Shown here: positions 44,816 through 54,394 of the stretch, one piece after another
How positions within the stretch are numbered: the stretch's first letter is position 1
Layout: each line of letters begins with the position of its first letter
NCBI GenBank assembly: GCA_013334865.1
Contig: JAAXWS010000003.1
Location: 62,001 to 126,000, forward strand
Source: Chlorobiaceae bacterium
Lineage (GTDB): Bacteria; Bacteroidota; Chlorobiia; Chlorobiales; Chlorobiaceae
Reading direction: 5' to 3'
Length of the DNA: 64,000 bases
Position numbers and translations under genes: made by a program
The notes under the pieces: generated by a model
What the model saw: only the letters and a program-made list of their open reading frames with translations
The model's database searches: none
Told to the model about the DNA's origin: nothing

Positions 44816-46083
44816 ACAATCAGAAGCGACCCGGCAGACGCACCACCATCATCGCCATCTCCGGCGCAACCATCCTGCTCCTGGGCGCCCTGGCGCTCTG
44901 GATGAAGCTCCGGGAAAAACCGGTCGAAATCACGACCGAAAAGGTGTCCCGCAAGGAGGTGGTGCATGTCGTGACCGCCACCGGCAAGATCCAGCCCGAA
45001 GTCGAGGTGGCCATGTCACCCGACGTGTCGGGCGAAATCATCGCCCTGCCGGTCAGGGAGGGGCAGGCGGTGAATTCCGGCGACCTGCTCTTCCGCATCC
45101 AGCCGGACATCTACGAGAACCAGGTCGAACAGAGCCGCGCCCAGATGAACCTCTCGAAGGCCCAGAGCCTCGATTCGAAGGCGCGAATGCTCAAATCGCA
45201 GGACGATTTCCGCAAGGCAGGGCTGCTCTACAGGGAGCACCTGATCTCGCAGACCGAGTGGCTCACCGCCAAGACAAACGCCGAATCGGCTCAGGCGGCC
45301 TACGAAGCATCCCGGTTCGGGATCGAACAGAACCGCAGCCTGCTGAGCCAGAACGAGGAGCGCTTGAAGAAGACCGTCGTCAGGGCGCCGATGAGCGGCA
45401 CGATCACGCTGCTCAAAAGCAAGCTCGGCGAGCGGGTCGTCGGCACCGGGCAGTTCCCGGGCACCGAGGTGCTCCGGATCGCCAACCTCGACAGCATGCG
45501 GGTCGAGGTGGAGGTCAACGAGAACGACATCGTCAACGTGAGGGTCGGCAACCCGGTGACGGTCACGGTCGACGCCTTCGGCGACCGGAAGTTCACCGGC
45601 ATCGTCCGGGAAATCTCGAACTCGGCCATCACCAAGGCCGCCGGCACCCAGGAGGAGGTGACCAACTTCCTGGTCAAGATCCGGGTGCTGAACCACCAGC
45701 GCCTGCTCAAGCCCGGCATGAGCGCCACGGCCGACATCGAAACCCTCCGGGTTCCGAACGCGCTCGTGGTGCCCATCCAGAGCGTGACGATCCGCGAGGA
45801 GGGCGGCAAGGCGGCCGTGCAGAATAAACCGGAGCAGGCCGAAGAGAAGGTCGTACAGGCCGAGGCGACCGGCAGGCGCAACACCGAAGGCACCGAGGGG
45901 GTTTTCGTGGTGACGGGCGGGCTGGCGCGATTCAGGAAGGTCGCCACCGGCACCACCGACAACACCCACATCATCGTGCTTTCGGGGCTGAAGGAGGGCG
46001 AGACGGTGGTGTCTGGCAGCTTCGGCGCCATCACCCGAGAACTCCGTGACGGCAGCAGGATCAGGCTCCAGGAGAAGCGATGA
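44812..46083 (+). CDS. MacA/HlyD-family periplasmic adaptor
   Basis: 423 aa. A single N-terminal TM ([20 protein letters not shown]), then a barrel-sandwich half ([24 protein letters not shown]), a helical hairpin of about 100 residues, the second lipoyl half (VRAPMSGTI) and beta-barrel domains. It links the ABC permeases to the TolC-like channel. It overlaps both neighbours by 4 bp. Confidence 0.93.
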   Translation: MNNQKRPGRRTTIIAISGATILLLGALALWMKLREKPVEITTEKVSRKEVVHVVTATGKIQPEVEVAMSPDVSGEIIALPVREGQAVNSGDLLFRIQPDIYENQVEQSRAQMNLSKAQSLDSKARMLKSQDDFRKAGLLYREHLISQTEWLTAKTNAESAQAAYEASRFGIEQNRSLLSQNEERLKKTVVRAPMSGTITLLKSKLGERVVGTGQFPGTEVLRIANLDSMRVEVEVNENDIVNVRVGNPVTVTVDAFGDRKFTGIVREISNSAITKAAGTQEEVTNFLVKIRVLNHQRLLKPGMSATADIETLRVPNALVVPIQSVTIREEGGKAAVQNKPEQAEEKVVQAEATGRRNTEGTEGVFVVTGGLARFRKVATGTTDNTHIIVLSGLKEGETVVSGSFGAITRELRDGSRIRLQEKR

Positions 46084-46772
46084 ACCTCGGGCAGCCCATC
46101 ATCGACATCAGGTCGCTCTGCAAGTACTACACCATGGGCGACCAGACGGTCAAGGCGCTGGACCGTATCGACCTGCGCTTCATGAAGAACGACTACGCGG
46201 CCATCATGGGTCCGTCGGGAAGCGGCAAGTCGACCCTGATGAACATCCTCGGCTGCCTCGACACCCCTACCTCCGGCAGCTACGTGCTGAACGGCCGCAA
46301 CGTGGCCGAAATGGACGACGACGAACTGGCCAGGGTGCGCAACCGCGAGATCGGCTTCGTCTTCCAGACCTTCAACCTCCTGCCGAGGCTCAACTGCCTG
46401 AAGAATGTCGAACTGCCACTGATCTATGCGGGCATCGACCCCGATGAACGCATGGAACGCTCGAGGGCCGCCCTTGAGCAGGTAGGCCTCGCCGACAGGA
46501 TGGGCCACAAGCCGTCGGAACTCTCCGGCGGCCAGACCCAGCGGGTGGCCATCGCCCGCGCCCTGGTGAACCGGCCGTCGATCATCCTTGCCGACGAACC
46601 GACCGGCAACCTCGACACGGCGACCAGCCATGACATCATGGCCATGTTCGGCAAGCTCTGGGAGGCCGGCAACACGATCATCCTCATCACCCACGAGGAG
46701 GACATCGCCCGCTTCACCCGCCGGACCATCCGGCTCCGCGACGGCAGGATCGAAAGCGATTCGGCGACATGA
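46080..46772 (+). CDS. MacB/LolD-type ABC transporter ATPase
   Basis: 230 aa. Walker [11 protein letters not shown]-loop [12 protein letters not shown], signature [15 protein letters not shown], Walker [13 protein letters not shown] and the His switch in LITHEED. As in the MacB/LolD group it drives a mechanotransmission-type exporter. The ATPase is a separate protein, unlike E. coli MacB, where it is fused to the permease. Confidence 0.96.
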   Translation: MNLGQPIIDIRSLCKYYTMGDQTVKALDRIDLRFMKNDYAAIMGPSGSGKSTLMNILGCLDTPTSGSYVLNGRNVAEMDDDELARVRNREIGFVFQTFNLLPRLNCLKNVELPLIYAGIDPDERMERSRAALEQVGLADRMGHKPSELSGGQTQRVAIARALVNRPSIILADEPTGNLDTATSHDIMAMFGKLWEAGNTIILITHEEDIARFTRRTIRLRDGRIESDSAT

Positions 46773-48034
46773 AGGAGGGACTCCGGCAGTTCCGCTACGA
46801 GACGGCAGAAAGCCTGAACATCGCCGTCTACCAGATCAGGGCCAACAAGACCCGATCATTCCTCACGGCGCTCGGCGTGATCATCGGCATCGTGGCCATC
46901 ACCATGATGGGCACGGCGATCAACGGCATCGACATCGGATTCGAAAAGAGCCTGGCCATGATCGGCTACGACGTGGTCTACGTCCAGAAGGCGTCATGGA
47001 GCACCATGGGCCAGTGGTGGAAATACCGCAACCGGCCGGACATCAAGACGGACTACGCCGTGCAGGTCAACCGTGCCATCGCTGAAAACCCCTCCTCCGA
47101 GCTTGTGGTGGCCGTGCCCCAGATGTCGACCTTCGTCGCCTCGGCACGCTACCGGGACCGGTTGCTGCAGCAGGTCTTTTCGATGGGAACCAACCAGGAC
47201 TACCCGATGACCGCCTCGGGCGACCTCTCTGCCGGAAGGTTCTTCACCCCGCAGGAGTCGGCCGCAGGCGACATGGTGTGCGTGGTCGGGGACGACATCG
47301 CCTCGGGGCTCTTCCCCCACGAGCAGCCGATCGGCAAGGCGATCCGCCTGAAGAACAGCAGCGTCCGCGTCATCGGCACCTTCAGGAAGCAGGGCAAGTT
47401 CCTCGGCCTCTTCAGCTTCGACAACCAGGTCGTCATGCCGCTCGGCGCCTTCGAGAAGATCTACGGCAAGACCTCCTTCGTGAGCCTCAGGATCAGGATC
47501 AGGGACGAGAAGCGGGTAGTCCAGGCCAAGGAGGAGATCACCGGACTGATGCGAAGGCTCAGGAGGCTTGCCCCCGCCGAGGAGGAGGATTTCGCGGTCA
47601 ACGAACAGCAGGCCTTCAAGAGCCAGCTCGACCCCATCAAGAACGGCATCGCCGCGGCAGGCATCTTCATCACCGGCATGTCGCTGTTCGTCGGGGCCAT
47701 CGGCATCATGAACATCACCTTCGTCAGTGTCAAGGAGCGGACACGGGAGATCGGCCTGCGCAAGGCCCTCGGCGCCAGACGCCGGACCATCCTCCTGCAG
47801 TTCCTCATCGAATCGGTCATGATCTGCCTGATCGGCGGCCTCGTCGGGCTCTGCACCTCGGTATCGATCACCTTCGCCATCCGGTTCCTCCTGCCCGACT
47901 TCCCCGTCCGCTTCTCTCCGATGCTCGTGCTGGCGAGCCTTGCGGTTTCGGTGGCTACAGGGATCGTGTCCGGCCTCGCCCCCGCAGTGACCGCCTCGAA
48001 GCTCGACCCGGCAGACTCGCTCAGGTACGAATGA
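46769..48034 (+). CDS. MacB-type ABC transporter permease (first of two)
   Basis: 421 aa. One TM near the N-terminus ([21 protein letters not shown]), a large periplasmic MacB_PCD domain, then three C-terminal TM helices ([33 protein letters not shown] is the FtsX hallmark). It overlaps the ATPase gene and the second permease by 4 bp each. Confidence 0.94.
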   Translation: MKEGLRQFRYETAESLNIAVYQIRANKTRSFLTALGVIIGIVAITMMGTAINGIDIGFEKSLAMIGYDVVYVQKASWSTMGQWWKYRNRPDIKTDYAVQVNRAIAENPSSELVVAVPQMSTFVASARYRDRLLQQVFSMGTNQDYPMTASGDLSAGRFFTPQESAAGDMVCVVGDDIASGLFPHEQPIGKAIRLKNSSVRVIGTFRKQGKFLGLFSFDNQVVMPLGAFEKIYGKTSFVSLRIRIRDEKRVVQAKEEITGLMRRLRRLAPAEEEDFAVNEQQAFKSQLDPIKNGIAAAGIFITGMSLFVGAIGIMNITFVSVKERTREIGLRKALGARRRTILLQFLIESVMICLIGGLVGLCTSVSITFAIRFLLPDFPVRFSPMLVLASLAVSVATGIVSGLAPAVTASKLDPADSLRYE

Positions 48035-49284
48035 AGATGGAGACAAGGCAGATACGGGAAACGCTGGTGCAGGCAGCGACATCGCTTGCGGCCAACAAGC
48101 TGCGGTCGGCGCTGACCACGCTCGGCGTCGCCGTGGGGGTCTTTTCGATCATCGCCGTCATGACAGCACTCGACGCGGTCGAACGCTCGGTCGCCACGGG
48201 CCTGTCGAGCCTCGGCGCCAACACCTTCCAGATACAGAAGTACCCGGCGACGGTCTTCGGCGGAGGCCACCGTCGCGACCAGTACGCAAACCGGCAGGAC
48301 ATCACCTGGCAAGAGGCCATCCTGTTCCGCAAGTCCATGGGACCGAAAGCTGCGGCCATCGGGTTCGTCATCACCCGGCAGGCAAGCCAGGCGAGGCTCT
48401 CCAACCGGACGACGAACCCCGACGTGATCCTGACGGGGGGCGATGAGAACTTCGCGAAATCCAACGGTTTCGATCTCGTGTCCGGCAGGAACCTGAACAG
48501 CAACGACATCCTCCATGCCGGCGACACCGCAGTGCTCGGCAGCGAGGTGGCCGAATCGCTCTTCGGACCGGGGGAAAACCCGATCAACCGGCAGGTCAAG
48601 GTGGATGGCAAGGCCTATACGGTCGTCGGGGTCTTCAGCAAGAAGGGGGCCGCCTTCGGCCAGAGCCAGGACAATTTCGTGCTCATCCCCATCACCCGAT
48701 TCCTCGGCCACGTCAATGAAAAAAGCAGCCTGTCGATCACGGTGGAAGCCCGCTCACAGAAGGAGTATCCAGGAACCGTCGACCAGGCCATCGGGGCCAT
48801 GCGGCTCGCCAGGGGGCTGACCGTGCGTGAGCCGAACGATTTCGAGATACGCACCAACGAATCCCTCGTCGAATCATTCAGGGAGATCCAGAACACCATC
48901 GGCGTCGGGGCCTTCATCATCAGCTTCATGGCCCTGCTGACCGCCGGCGTGGGCATCATGAACATCATGCTGGTCAGCGTCACCGAGAGGACAAGGGAGA
49001 TCGGCATCCGGATGTCGGTCGGAGCCCCCCGCCGGACGATCCTCCGCCAGTTCCTGCTCGAGGCCCTGCTGCTGTCCATCGGCGGCGGCATCCTGGGCAT
49101 CGCGACGGGCGCGGGGGCGGGCAACCTGGTCGCCGTCAACTTCAACCTGCCGGTCATGTTCCCCTGGGGCTGGATGATTGCCGCGATGCTGGTCTGTTCG
49201 GCCATCGGCATCTCCTTCGGCCTCTTCCCGGCATGGAAAGCGGCCAGCCTCGATCCCGTGGATGCACTCCGATCCACGAAGTGA
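48031..49284 (+). CDS. MacB-type ABC transporter permease (second of two)
   Basis: 417 aa from ATG 48031, overlapping the first permease's stop. Same fold: N-terminal TM (LRSALTTLGVAVGVFSIIAV), periplasmic domain, and C-terminal FtsX region (VGIMNIMLVSVTERTREIGI). With two different permeases and one ATPase, a heterodimeric exporter is likely, coupled to MacA- and TolC-like partners. The substrate is unknown. Confidence 0.94.
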   Translation: MKMETRQIRETLVQAATSLAANKLRSALTTLGVAVGVFSIIAVMTALDAVERSVATGLSSLGANTFQIQKYPATVFGGGHRRDQYANRQDITWQEAILFRKSMGPKAAAIGFVITRQASQARLSNRTTNPDVILTGGDENFAKSNGFDLVSGRNLNSNDILHAGDTAVLGSEVAESLFGPGENPINRQVKVDGKAYTVVGVFSKKGAAFGQSQDNFVLIPITRFLGHVNEKSSLSITVEARSQKEYPGTVDQAIGAMRLARGLTVREPNDFEIRTNESLVESFREIQNTIGVGAFIISFMALLTAGVGIMNIMLVSVTERTREIGIRMSVGAPRRTILRQFLLEALLLSIGGGILGIATGAGAGNLVAVNFNLPVMFPWGWMIAAMLVCSAIGISFGLFPAWKAASLDPVDALRSTK

Positions 49285-49537
49285 GCCCGATCATACGCAG
49301 GTCAGGAACCGGGAAGCAGGCTGACGGTGAATTCCGAAAACCTCTGGAGCAGGCCGGGCAAAGGCAATTGACTTACCTGCCGATGTCTTGCGCTCCGGAT
49401 ACGACTTCACGACAGCAAGAACCATTCATCGCGGGCCGGTGTTTATGAATTCCGTATGTTCAATCATAACCGTTCCATCAGGACATATACACCAAACCAG
49501 GCCCCTCATCGGCGTGAACCATTAACCATCAACGGCA

Positions 49538-50242
49538 ATGAAAACAAACAAAAAACTGGTCAGGCCTGTCGCCCTCGGCCTCGTACTCACGACCGCCTCA
49601 CTCTCCTGGGGATGCCAGTCAGAAATGACCGCCACAGAGGGCAGGGGCACCCGTGGAGCTGCCATAGGCGCCACATCCGGAGCCATCATCGGCGGCATCA
49701 TCGGCAGTTCTTCCGGCAATTTCGGCAAAGGCGCCCTGATCGGCGCAGTCATCGGCGGCGTTGCCGGCTCGGCGATCGGCAACTACATGGACCGGCAGGC
49801 AGCAGACATTCGGCGTGAGGTCGAAGGAGCACAGGTCGAACGCGTCGGCGAGGGAATCCGTGTGGTTTTCGACACCGGCATCCTTTACTCCACCGGATCA
49901 TCAACCCTGAACCCGGCCAGCCGGTACAACATCGAAAAGCTCTCGAGGATCATGAACAGGTACAACGACACCAACATCGTGATCGAAGGACATACGGACA
50001 ACATCGGAGGCGAAGCCTCCAACCAGATGCTGTCGGAGCGCAGGGCCGAGTCGGTCGCATCGCTTCTGCGCACCTATGGCGTGTCCGGAAGACGGATGAG
50101 CACGGTAGGATATGGCCAGACACGCCCGGTCGCGACCAACGAAACCGAATACGGACGACGACAGAACCGCCGGGTCGAGGTGCTCATCTACGCCAGCAAC
50201 GACCTCAAACGTAAAGCCGAAACCGGTGAACTCAGGATGTAA
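49538..50242 (+). CDS. OmpA-family peptidoglycan-associated lipoprotein
   Basis: 234 aa. Lipobox SLSWGC near residue 26, then a Gly-rich membrane-type repeat (AAIGATSGAIIGGIIGSSSG, ALIGAVIGGVAGSAIG; a Gly-zipper) and a C-terminal OmpA domain with VVIEGHTDN-like IVIEGHTDNIGG, LSERRAESV and RRQNRRVEVLI. It anchors the outer membrane to peptidoglycan. It has its own terminator downstream. Confidence 0.93.
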   Translation: MKTNKKLVRPVALGLVLTTASLSWGCQSEMTATEGRGTRGAAIGATSGAIIGGIIGSSSGNFGKGALIGAVIGGVAGSAIGNYMDRQAADIRREVEGAQVERVGEGIRVVFDTGILYSTGSSTLNPASRYNIEKLSRIMNRYNDTNIVIEGHTDNIGGEASNQMLSERRAESVASLLRTYGVSGRRMSTVGYGQTRPVATNETEYGRRQNRRVEVLIYASNDLKRKAETGELRM

Positions 50243-50270
50243 CGGACCCTTAAACACCGAATCGGATTCA

Positions 50271-50302
50271 GGTCCGTGCCGTCTCAGGCACGGACCTTTT
50301 CT
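50271..50302 (+). terminator. Rho-independent terminator after the OmpA-like gene
   Basis: GGTCCGTGCC-GTCTCA-GGCACGGACC followed by TTTTCTT. Confidence 0.85.
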
Positions 50303-50461
50303 TGCTTGCCAGAGACGCTGAAACCCTTGTTCCCGAGTGGGAAAAATTGTTTACCTTCAGACGCCGGGACCCCGGAGCCGCGGCTTCGCCCATCACAACG
50401 CAAACCGGCAGGGGTTCCATGTTCAGTATCAATGATCCTGAAACCATACATCAGTAACGCC

Positions 50462-50854
50462 ATGCACTACCAGAACCCGGAAGATGTCCTCTCGCGCTGG
50501 ATATCGGGAATCTGCAACGGAGCCATCGACGACGTCGAAAACCTCTATGATGAACACGCTGTCCTCGTCCCGACCTTCTCCCCACACACCGTCAACACCA
50601 CCCAGGGAATCCGCCAGTACTTCGAACAGCTTGCCACCAGGGACAACCTGCAGGTTCGCCTCTACGACAAGTCACTCAGGAAGCAGCCACTCGGCGGAAA
50701 CGCCTACGTCCTCAGCGGAATCTACGCCTTCGAATTCGAGGTCGACCAGCTCCTGCTGACATTCCCCTCGAGATTCACCTTCGCGGTCGACCTTTCGCTC
50801 GAAAAGCCGATCATCCACCACCACTCTTCACAGGTCCCGAGAAACCTCTCCTGA
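50462..50854 (+). CDS. SnoaL/NTF2-like (CaMKII-association-domain type) protein
   Basis: 130 aa from ATG 50462 (an upstream in-frame ATG lies at 50432). The pattern PEDVLSRWISGICNGAIDDVENLYDEHAVLVPTF, QYFEQLATRDNLQV and the C-terminal IIHHHSSQVP resembles the small NTF2-fold proteins grouped with SnoaL-like and calcium/calmodulin kinase II association domains. It should be soluble and oligomeric. The function is unknown. Confidence 0.75.
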   Translation: MHYQNPEDVLSRWISGICNGAIDDVENLYDEHAVLVPTFSPHTVNTTQGIRQYFEQLATRDNLQVRLYDKSLRKQPLGGNAYVLSGIYAFEFEVDQLLLTFPSRFTFAVDLSLEKPIIHHHSSQVPRNLS

Positions 50855-50926
50855 ACCTCACGCTTGGCAGGGGGCTTTCAAGCAAGTCCCCTGCTACTCC
50901 CCCACTCAGCCCACTCGCACAAATCA

Positions 50927-50952
50927 CCTTATATGATTAATTTTATATAAGG
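50927..50952. promoter_or_regulatory. AT-rich inverted repeat CCTTATAT-N10-ATATAAGG
   Basis: A perfect 8-bp repeat around a 10-bp centre, upstream of the methyltransferase-kinase operon. Either an operator or a weak hairpin. Confidence 0.4.
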
Positions 50953-51004
50953 AAAGGCACAATCTCCCACAAACAGCGAGTCAGCAGCATGATGCGTTGG
51001 TGAT

Positions 51005-51034
51005 ATCCTGCAAATGCGACTATATTTGCAGGAT
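51005..51034. promoter_or_regulatory. Perfect 11-bp inverted repeat upstream of the signalling operon
   Basis: ATCCTGCAAAT-N8-ATTTGCAGGAT lies 78 bp before the ATG at 51112, with a TATATT at 51021-51026 overlapping its right half. This fits an operator on the promoter of the methyltransferase-kinase operon, possibly for a response regulator. Confidence 0.5.
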
Positions 51035-51111
51035 AAAATGCCAACAGCAGGCATGAATTTCCGGAGCCCGGCTTCAAGTCAACTGTGCTTCCCCCACGAG
51101 CAAACAGTACA

Positions 51112-52152
51112 ATGCCAAACCCAACCCCACGCAAAATGCCGGCAACAGCTGCGCCAGCACATTGCCCGTGCCCTACGACAGGCGGCATCGCCCGGAAAAG
51201 AGATGAAGAGGGACCGTTTGGCCCGGACAAACAGAACACCCTCAAAACTCCCGGCACTGAAACGGCCTGGCTGGATTTCATAACAAGAATGATCACACAA
51301 TATGGCCCCGAGGCAGACGACCACCACAATCTTCGAATTGAAATCGAACGATTGGGGAAACTGCTGGGAGAACAACCGGGGCATACGCGCTATCAGGAAC
51401 TGATGGGCGTCATCGCACCAGCGTTGACACCTGAAACCATGCAGGGATTCGCTTACCACAAACCGCACGGGTATGCTGGCGATTACGAGATCATCGACAG
51501 AATCTATACCCTGCACACAACCGAAAATGAACGCCTGAAGAGATGGGACGAGTTCTTTCATGCCCAGGATGCCCCGCAGGCTGTCAGGAACAGAAAGTTT
51601 TTTTTCATCAACACCCTCAGCCAACTGTCCCGGGACAGAAAAAAACTTCGGGTACTTAACGTCGGAAGCGGCCCCGGAAGAGACATATTCGAATTTTTTG
51701 AAAACAACAGGGCGTCAGATATCCATTTCGACTGCATTGAATTTGACAGGAATGCGATCGCCTATGCCTCCGGACTGTGCGAAAGGCATCTTGACAAGAT
51801 CAGTTTCATCAATGCAAACGTTTTCAAGTTTTCGACAGCCGAGAAATACGACCTCGTCTGGTCCGCAGGACTCTTTGACTATCTGAACGACCGGCGATTC
51901 GTATTTCTGCTGAATAAACTCTATTCGTACCTCAAGCCTCGCGGGGTGCTTTATGTCGGCAACTTTTCCGATCTGAACCCGACAAGGAAGTACATGGAGT
52001 TATTCGGAAACTGGCACCTTTTACACAGGAACAAGCAGGATCTTATTGCGCTCGCCTTGCAGATCGGGATCGAGCATTCCAAAATCGACGTCTCAAGTGA
52101 ACCGCTTGGCATCAACCTGTTCCTCAAGCTTGTCAAATCCGATTTGCCTTAA
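51112..52152 (+). CDS. PhcB-like SAM-dependent methyltransferase
   Basis: 346 aa from ATG 51112; GTG 51085 and ATG 51136 are alternatives, and the conserved part starts near residue 50. KPHGYAGDYEIIDRIY (residues 117-132) followed by RNRKFFFINTL is the signature I associate with PhcB-like methyltransferases (3-hydroxy-fatty-acid methyl ester signal synthesis in Ralstonia). SAM motif I is VLNVGSGPGRD (181-191), with an acidic motif IEFD after it. It precedes a six-TM hybrid sensor kinase by 12 bp. Base composition is lower in GC than the flanks (29 of 60 in the line at 51661). The substrate is unknown. Confidence 0.75.
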   Translation: MPNPTPRKMPATAAPAHCPCPTTGGIARKRDEEGPFGPDKQNTLKTPGTETAWLDFITRMITQYGPEADDHHNLRIEIERLGKLLGEQPGHTRYQELMGVIAPALTPETMQGFAYHKPHGYAGDYEIIDRIYTLHTTENERLKRWDEFFHAQDAPQAVRNRKFFFINTLSQLSRDRKKLRVLNVGSGPGRDIFEFFENNRASDIHFDCIEFDRNAIAYASGLCERHLDKISFINANVFKFSTAEKYDLVWSAGLFDYLNDRRFVFLLNKLYSYLKPRGVLYVGNFSDLNPTRKYMELFGNWHLLHRNKQDLIALALQIGIEHSKIDVSSEPLGINLFLKLVKSDLP

Positions 52153-52164
52153 ACCAATTGAGAT

Positions 52165-54318
52165 ATGTACTTCGAGCAGAGATTCATGAATATCATCAAG
52201 CATATACAGTCATCTTTCGCCAAAGGCACGAAAACATCCCGGCTCAACATCATTTATGCATCCCTGATCGGTGCATCCGGGCATTTCACGCTCTATTTTG
52301 TCTACAGGTACGTTTTCAGCCTGCACTGGGAAAACCTACCGATCCGCCTGGTCGGCGTCTTTCTCTGTTGCGGATCGCTTTACCGTTTGATAAAACCCGA
52401 CTTTTTAGGCAGGCACTTCGGCGTCTACTGGCATCTGATGCTTATTTACGTCCTTCCTTTCATCATCACACTTTTCGCCCTGAAGAACAATTTCGACGAG
52501 CCATGGACTTACTGGGAAATCTTCATGGTGTTCGTTCTCATATCGTTCGTCCCGAACTGGTCGATGTTCCTGTTCGATCTTATCGCAGGAATCGTCGCCG
52601 CATTCGCGGCATACCTGCTTATAACGCCCATCACCGACCGATTTCAGACCGCGGCATTCGATCCGGGCCTGTACGGCATCGTCGTGGGCTTTTCCATTAT
52701 AGCCGGATACCTGTTCAATTACAGTAACCTGCAAGGGTTGCGGGCTGAGGAACAACGCAAAGCCGAGGAAAAATACTCCGCACTCGAAGCGCTGGCCGGA
52801 GGCATCGCCCACGAGATGCGCAATCCTCTCGGGCAGATAAGCCACAACCTCGACGAAATCACGCAGGAGATCCTGACTGAACGATACGATGACAAGAGAG
52901 GACCGCTGGCCACCAAGGACCTCCAGGCCATCCGGCAACGGCTGACCCAAGCCAAGACCGCCGTGAACCGAGGCCTGCATATCATCGACATGACCCTCGA
53001 GAACTTCAGGAGCGAAGAGCTCTTCAGGCATGACTTCGCATCGTTATCGATAGCCGCAGCCACAAGAAAGGCAATAGACGAATACGGCTATGCCTCCGAG
53101 GAAGAGCGGGGCAAGATCGATCTTCAGGAGGGCGAAGACTTTATCTTCAGGGGTGACGAAAGCAGCTATATGTTCGTCATCTACAACCTGTTCCTCAACG
53201 CGTTCCATGTCCTGAGGGACCGGACGGACGGACGGATCCGCCTGCACTTCGAACCTGGCAAGGAGATGAACACCGTGATCGTCAGGGACAATGGCCCCGG
53301 CATTCCGCCTGAGTTCCTGAACAGGATTTTCGACCCGTTTTTTACATCTGGCAAGACGGGCGGGACCGGACTCGGCCTGGCCTTTTGCATTCGGGTGATG
53401 CGTTCATTCGGCGGGGATATCACGTGCAATTCAGAGCCCGGCAGGTTCACTGAATTCGTCCTGAGCTTCCCGGCGCTCGGCAAGGAGCTTATCGATGAGT
53501 TCGAAAAACACCTCTATGGCGCAAACAGGACACTCCTTGAAGGCAAAAAACTGCTGCTGGCCGGCAATGACAAAAGCCATCTTTCGCTCATCCGGCAGCA
53601 GCTCGCCCCCCTCGGCATGATAATCGACGAAGCCACGGACGGGGCTTCGGCCATGAACATCATCGCGACCGGGATGTACGACCTCATACTGGCTGACATC
53701 GAACTACCGATCCTCAACGCGGCAGAGCTCGCCTCAAGGATAACAGCCCGGGGCAAAGAGATTCCGGTCATCGCCTTTGCCGTGGGCAAAGATCCATCCG
53801 TGGGCAGAAAGATAGAGGAAAACCGGGGCATAGAAGCCCACATCTCCATGCCTCCGGTACTGTCGGAACTTCTCCATGTACTCAAGTGCACCCTGGAAAC
53901 CTCGAGGGGAGTCCTCAAGGGTTCGCTTGCGGGCAAAACCGTTCTGGTCGTGGATGACCTCGACTTCAACCGGAAGGTGATCACGTCGATGCTGGGCAGG
54001 CTCGACGTGACGATCCTGGAGGCTTCGAACGGCCAGGAGGCGCTCGAGCTCCTTGAAACCAACAAATGCGACCTGCTGGTCATGGACCTGAAAATGCCCG
54101 TGCTCGACGGGTTCGAGGCCACCAGGCGAGTTCGACGAGGCGACACGCCCTATCGCGACATCCCGATTCTTGGCCTGAGCGGCAACCTCGACAACAACTC
54201 GATGCAGATGGCCCGACTCTGCGGCATCAACGACTGCCTCATCAAGCCGGTAAAGTTGAAACTGTTCCTGCAGAAGGTCGGGTCAATGCTGAAGAGTGAA
54301 AAGCAGCAAGCGGCTTAA
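52165..54318 (+). CDS. Six-TM hybrid sensor histidine kinase (PhcS/CqsS/LqsS-like)
   Basis: 717 aa. Six TM helices without a large periplasmic domain lie at about 28-48, 61-76, 90-106, 115-131, 135-153 and 167-184. HisKA has His216 in GGIAHEMRNPLGQ. The ATPase domain has an N-box (YNLFLNAFHVL), DNGPGIP (375-381) and GTGLGLAF (400-407). A first receiver (about 461-575) keeps D511 but lacks the usual Lys (SMPP at 561-564). A second, canonical receiver (about 592-710) has D641 and K694. This is the layout of CqsS and relatives, which sense membrane-permeable quorum signals. It is coupled to the methyltransferase upstream. No downstream response regulator was seen. Confidence 0.9.
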   Translation: MYFEQRFMNIIKHIQSSFAKGTKTSRLNIIYASLIGASGHFTLYFVYRYVFSLHWENLPIRLVGVFLCCGSLYRLIKPDFLGRHFGVYWHLMLIYVLPFIITLFALKNNFDEPWTYWEIFMVFVLISFVPNWSMFLFDLIAGIVAAFAAYLLITPITDRFQTAAFDPGLYGIVVGFSIIAGYLFNYSNLQGLRAEEQRKAEEKYSALEALAGGIAHEMRNPLGQISHNLDEITQEILTERYDDKRGPLATKDLQAIRQRLTQAKTAVNRGLHIIDMTLENFRSEELFRHDFASLSIAAATRKAIDEYGYASEEERGKIDLQEGEDFIFRGDESSYMFVIYNLFLNAFHVLRDRTDGRIRLHFEPGKEMNTVIVRDNGPGIPPEFLNRIFDPFFTSGKTGGTGLGLAFCIRVMRSFGGDITCNSEPGRFTEFVLSFPALGKELIDEFEKHLYGANRTLLEGKKLLLAGNDKSHLSLIRQQLAPLGMIIDEATDGASAMNIIATGMYDLILADIELPILNAAELASRITARGKEIPVIAFAVGKDPSVGRKIEENRGIEAHISMPPVLSELLHVLKCTLETSRGVLKGSLAGKTVLVVDDLDFNRKVITSMLGRLDVTILEASNGQEALELLETNKCDLLVMDLKMPVLDGFEATRRVRRGDTPYRDIPILGLSGNLDNNSMQMARLCGINDCLIKPVKLKLFLQKVGSMLKSEKQQAA

Positions 54319-54394
54319 GGTGCCGTGGAACCATTCGACAGCCCTGGGATCGCCAGTCATGGACCAAAGGGCCGGATGATACTCTGGAGTCAAT

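Noticed and set aside
44787-45827. Alternative-frame ORF over the adaptor gene
   Set aside because: Arg/Gly/His-rich alternative reading of the MacA-like gene.
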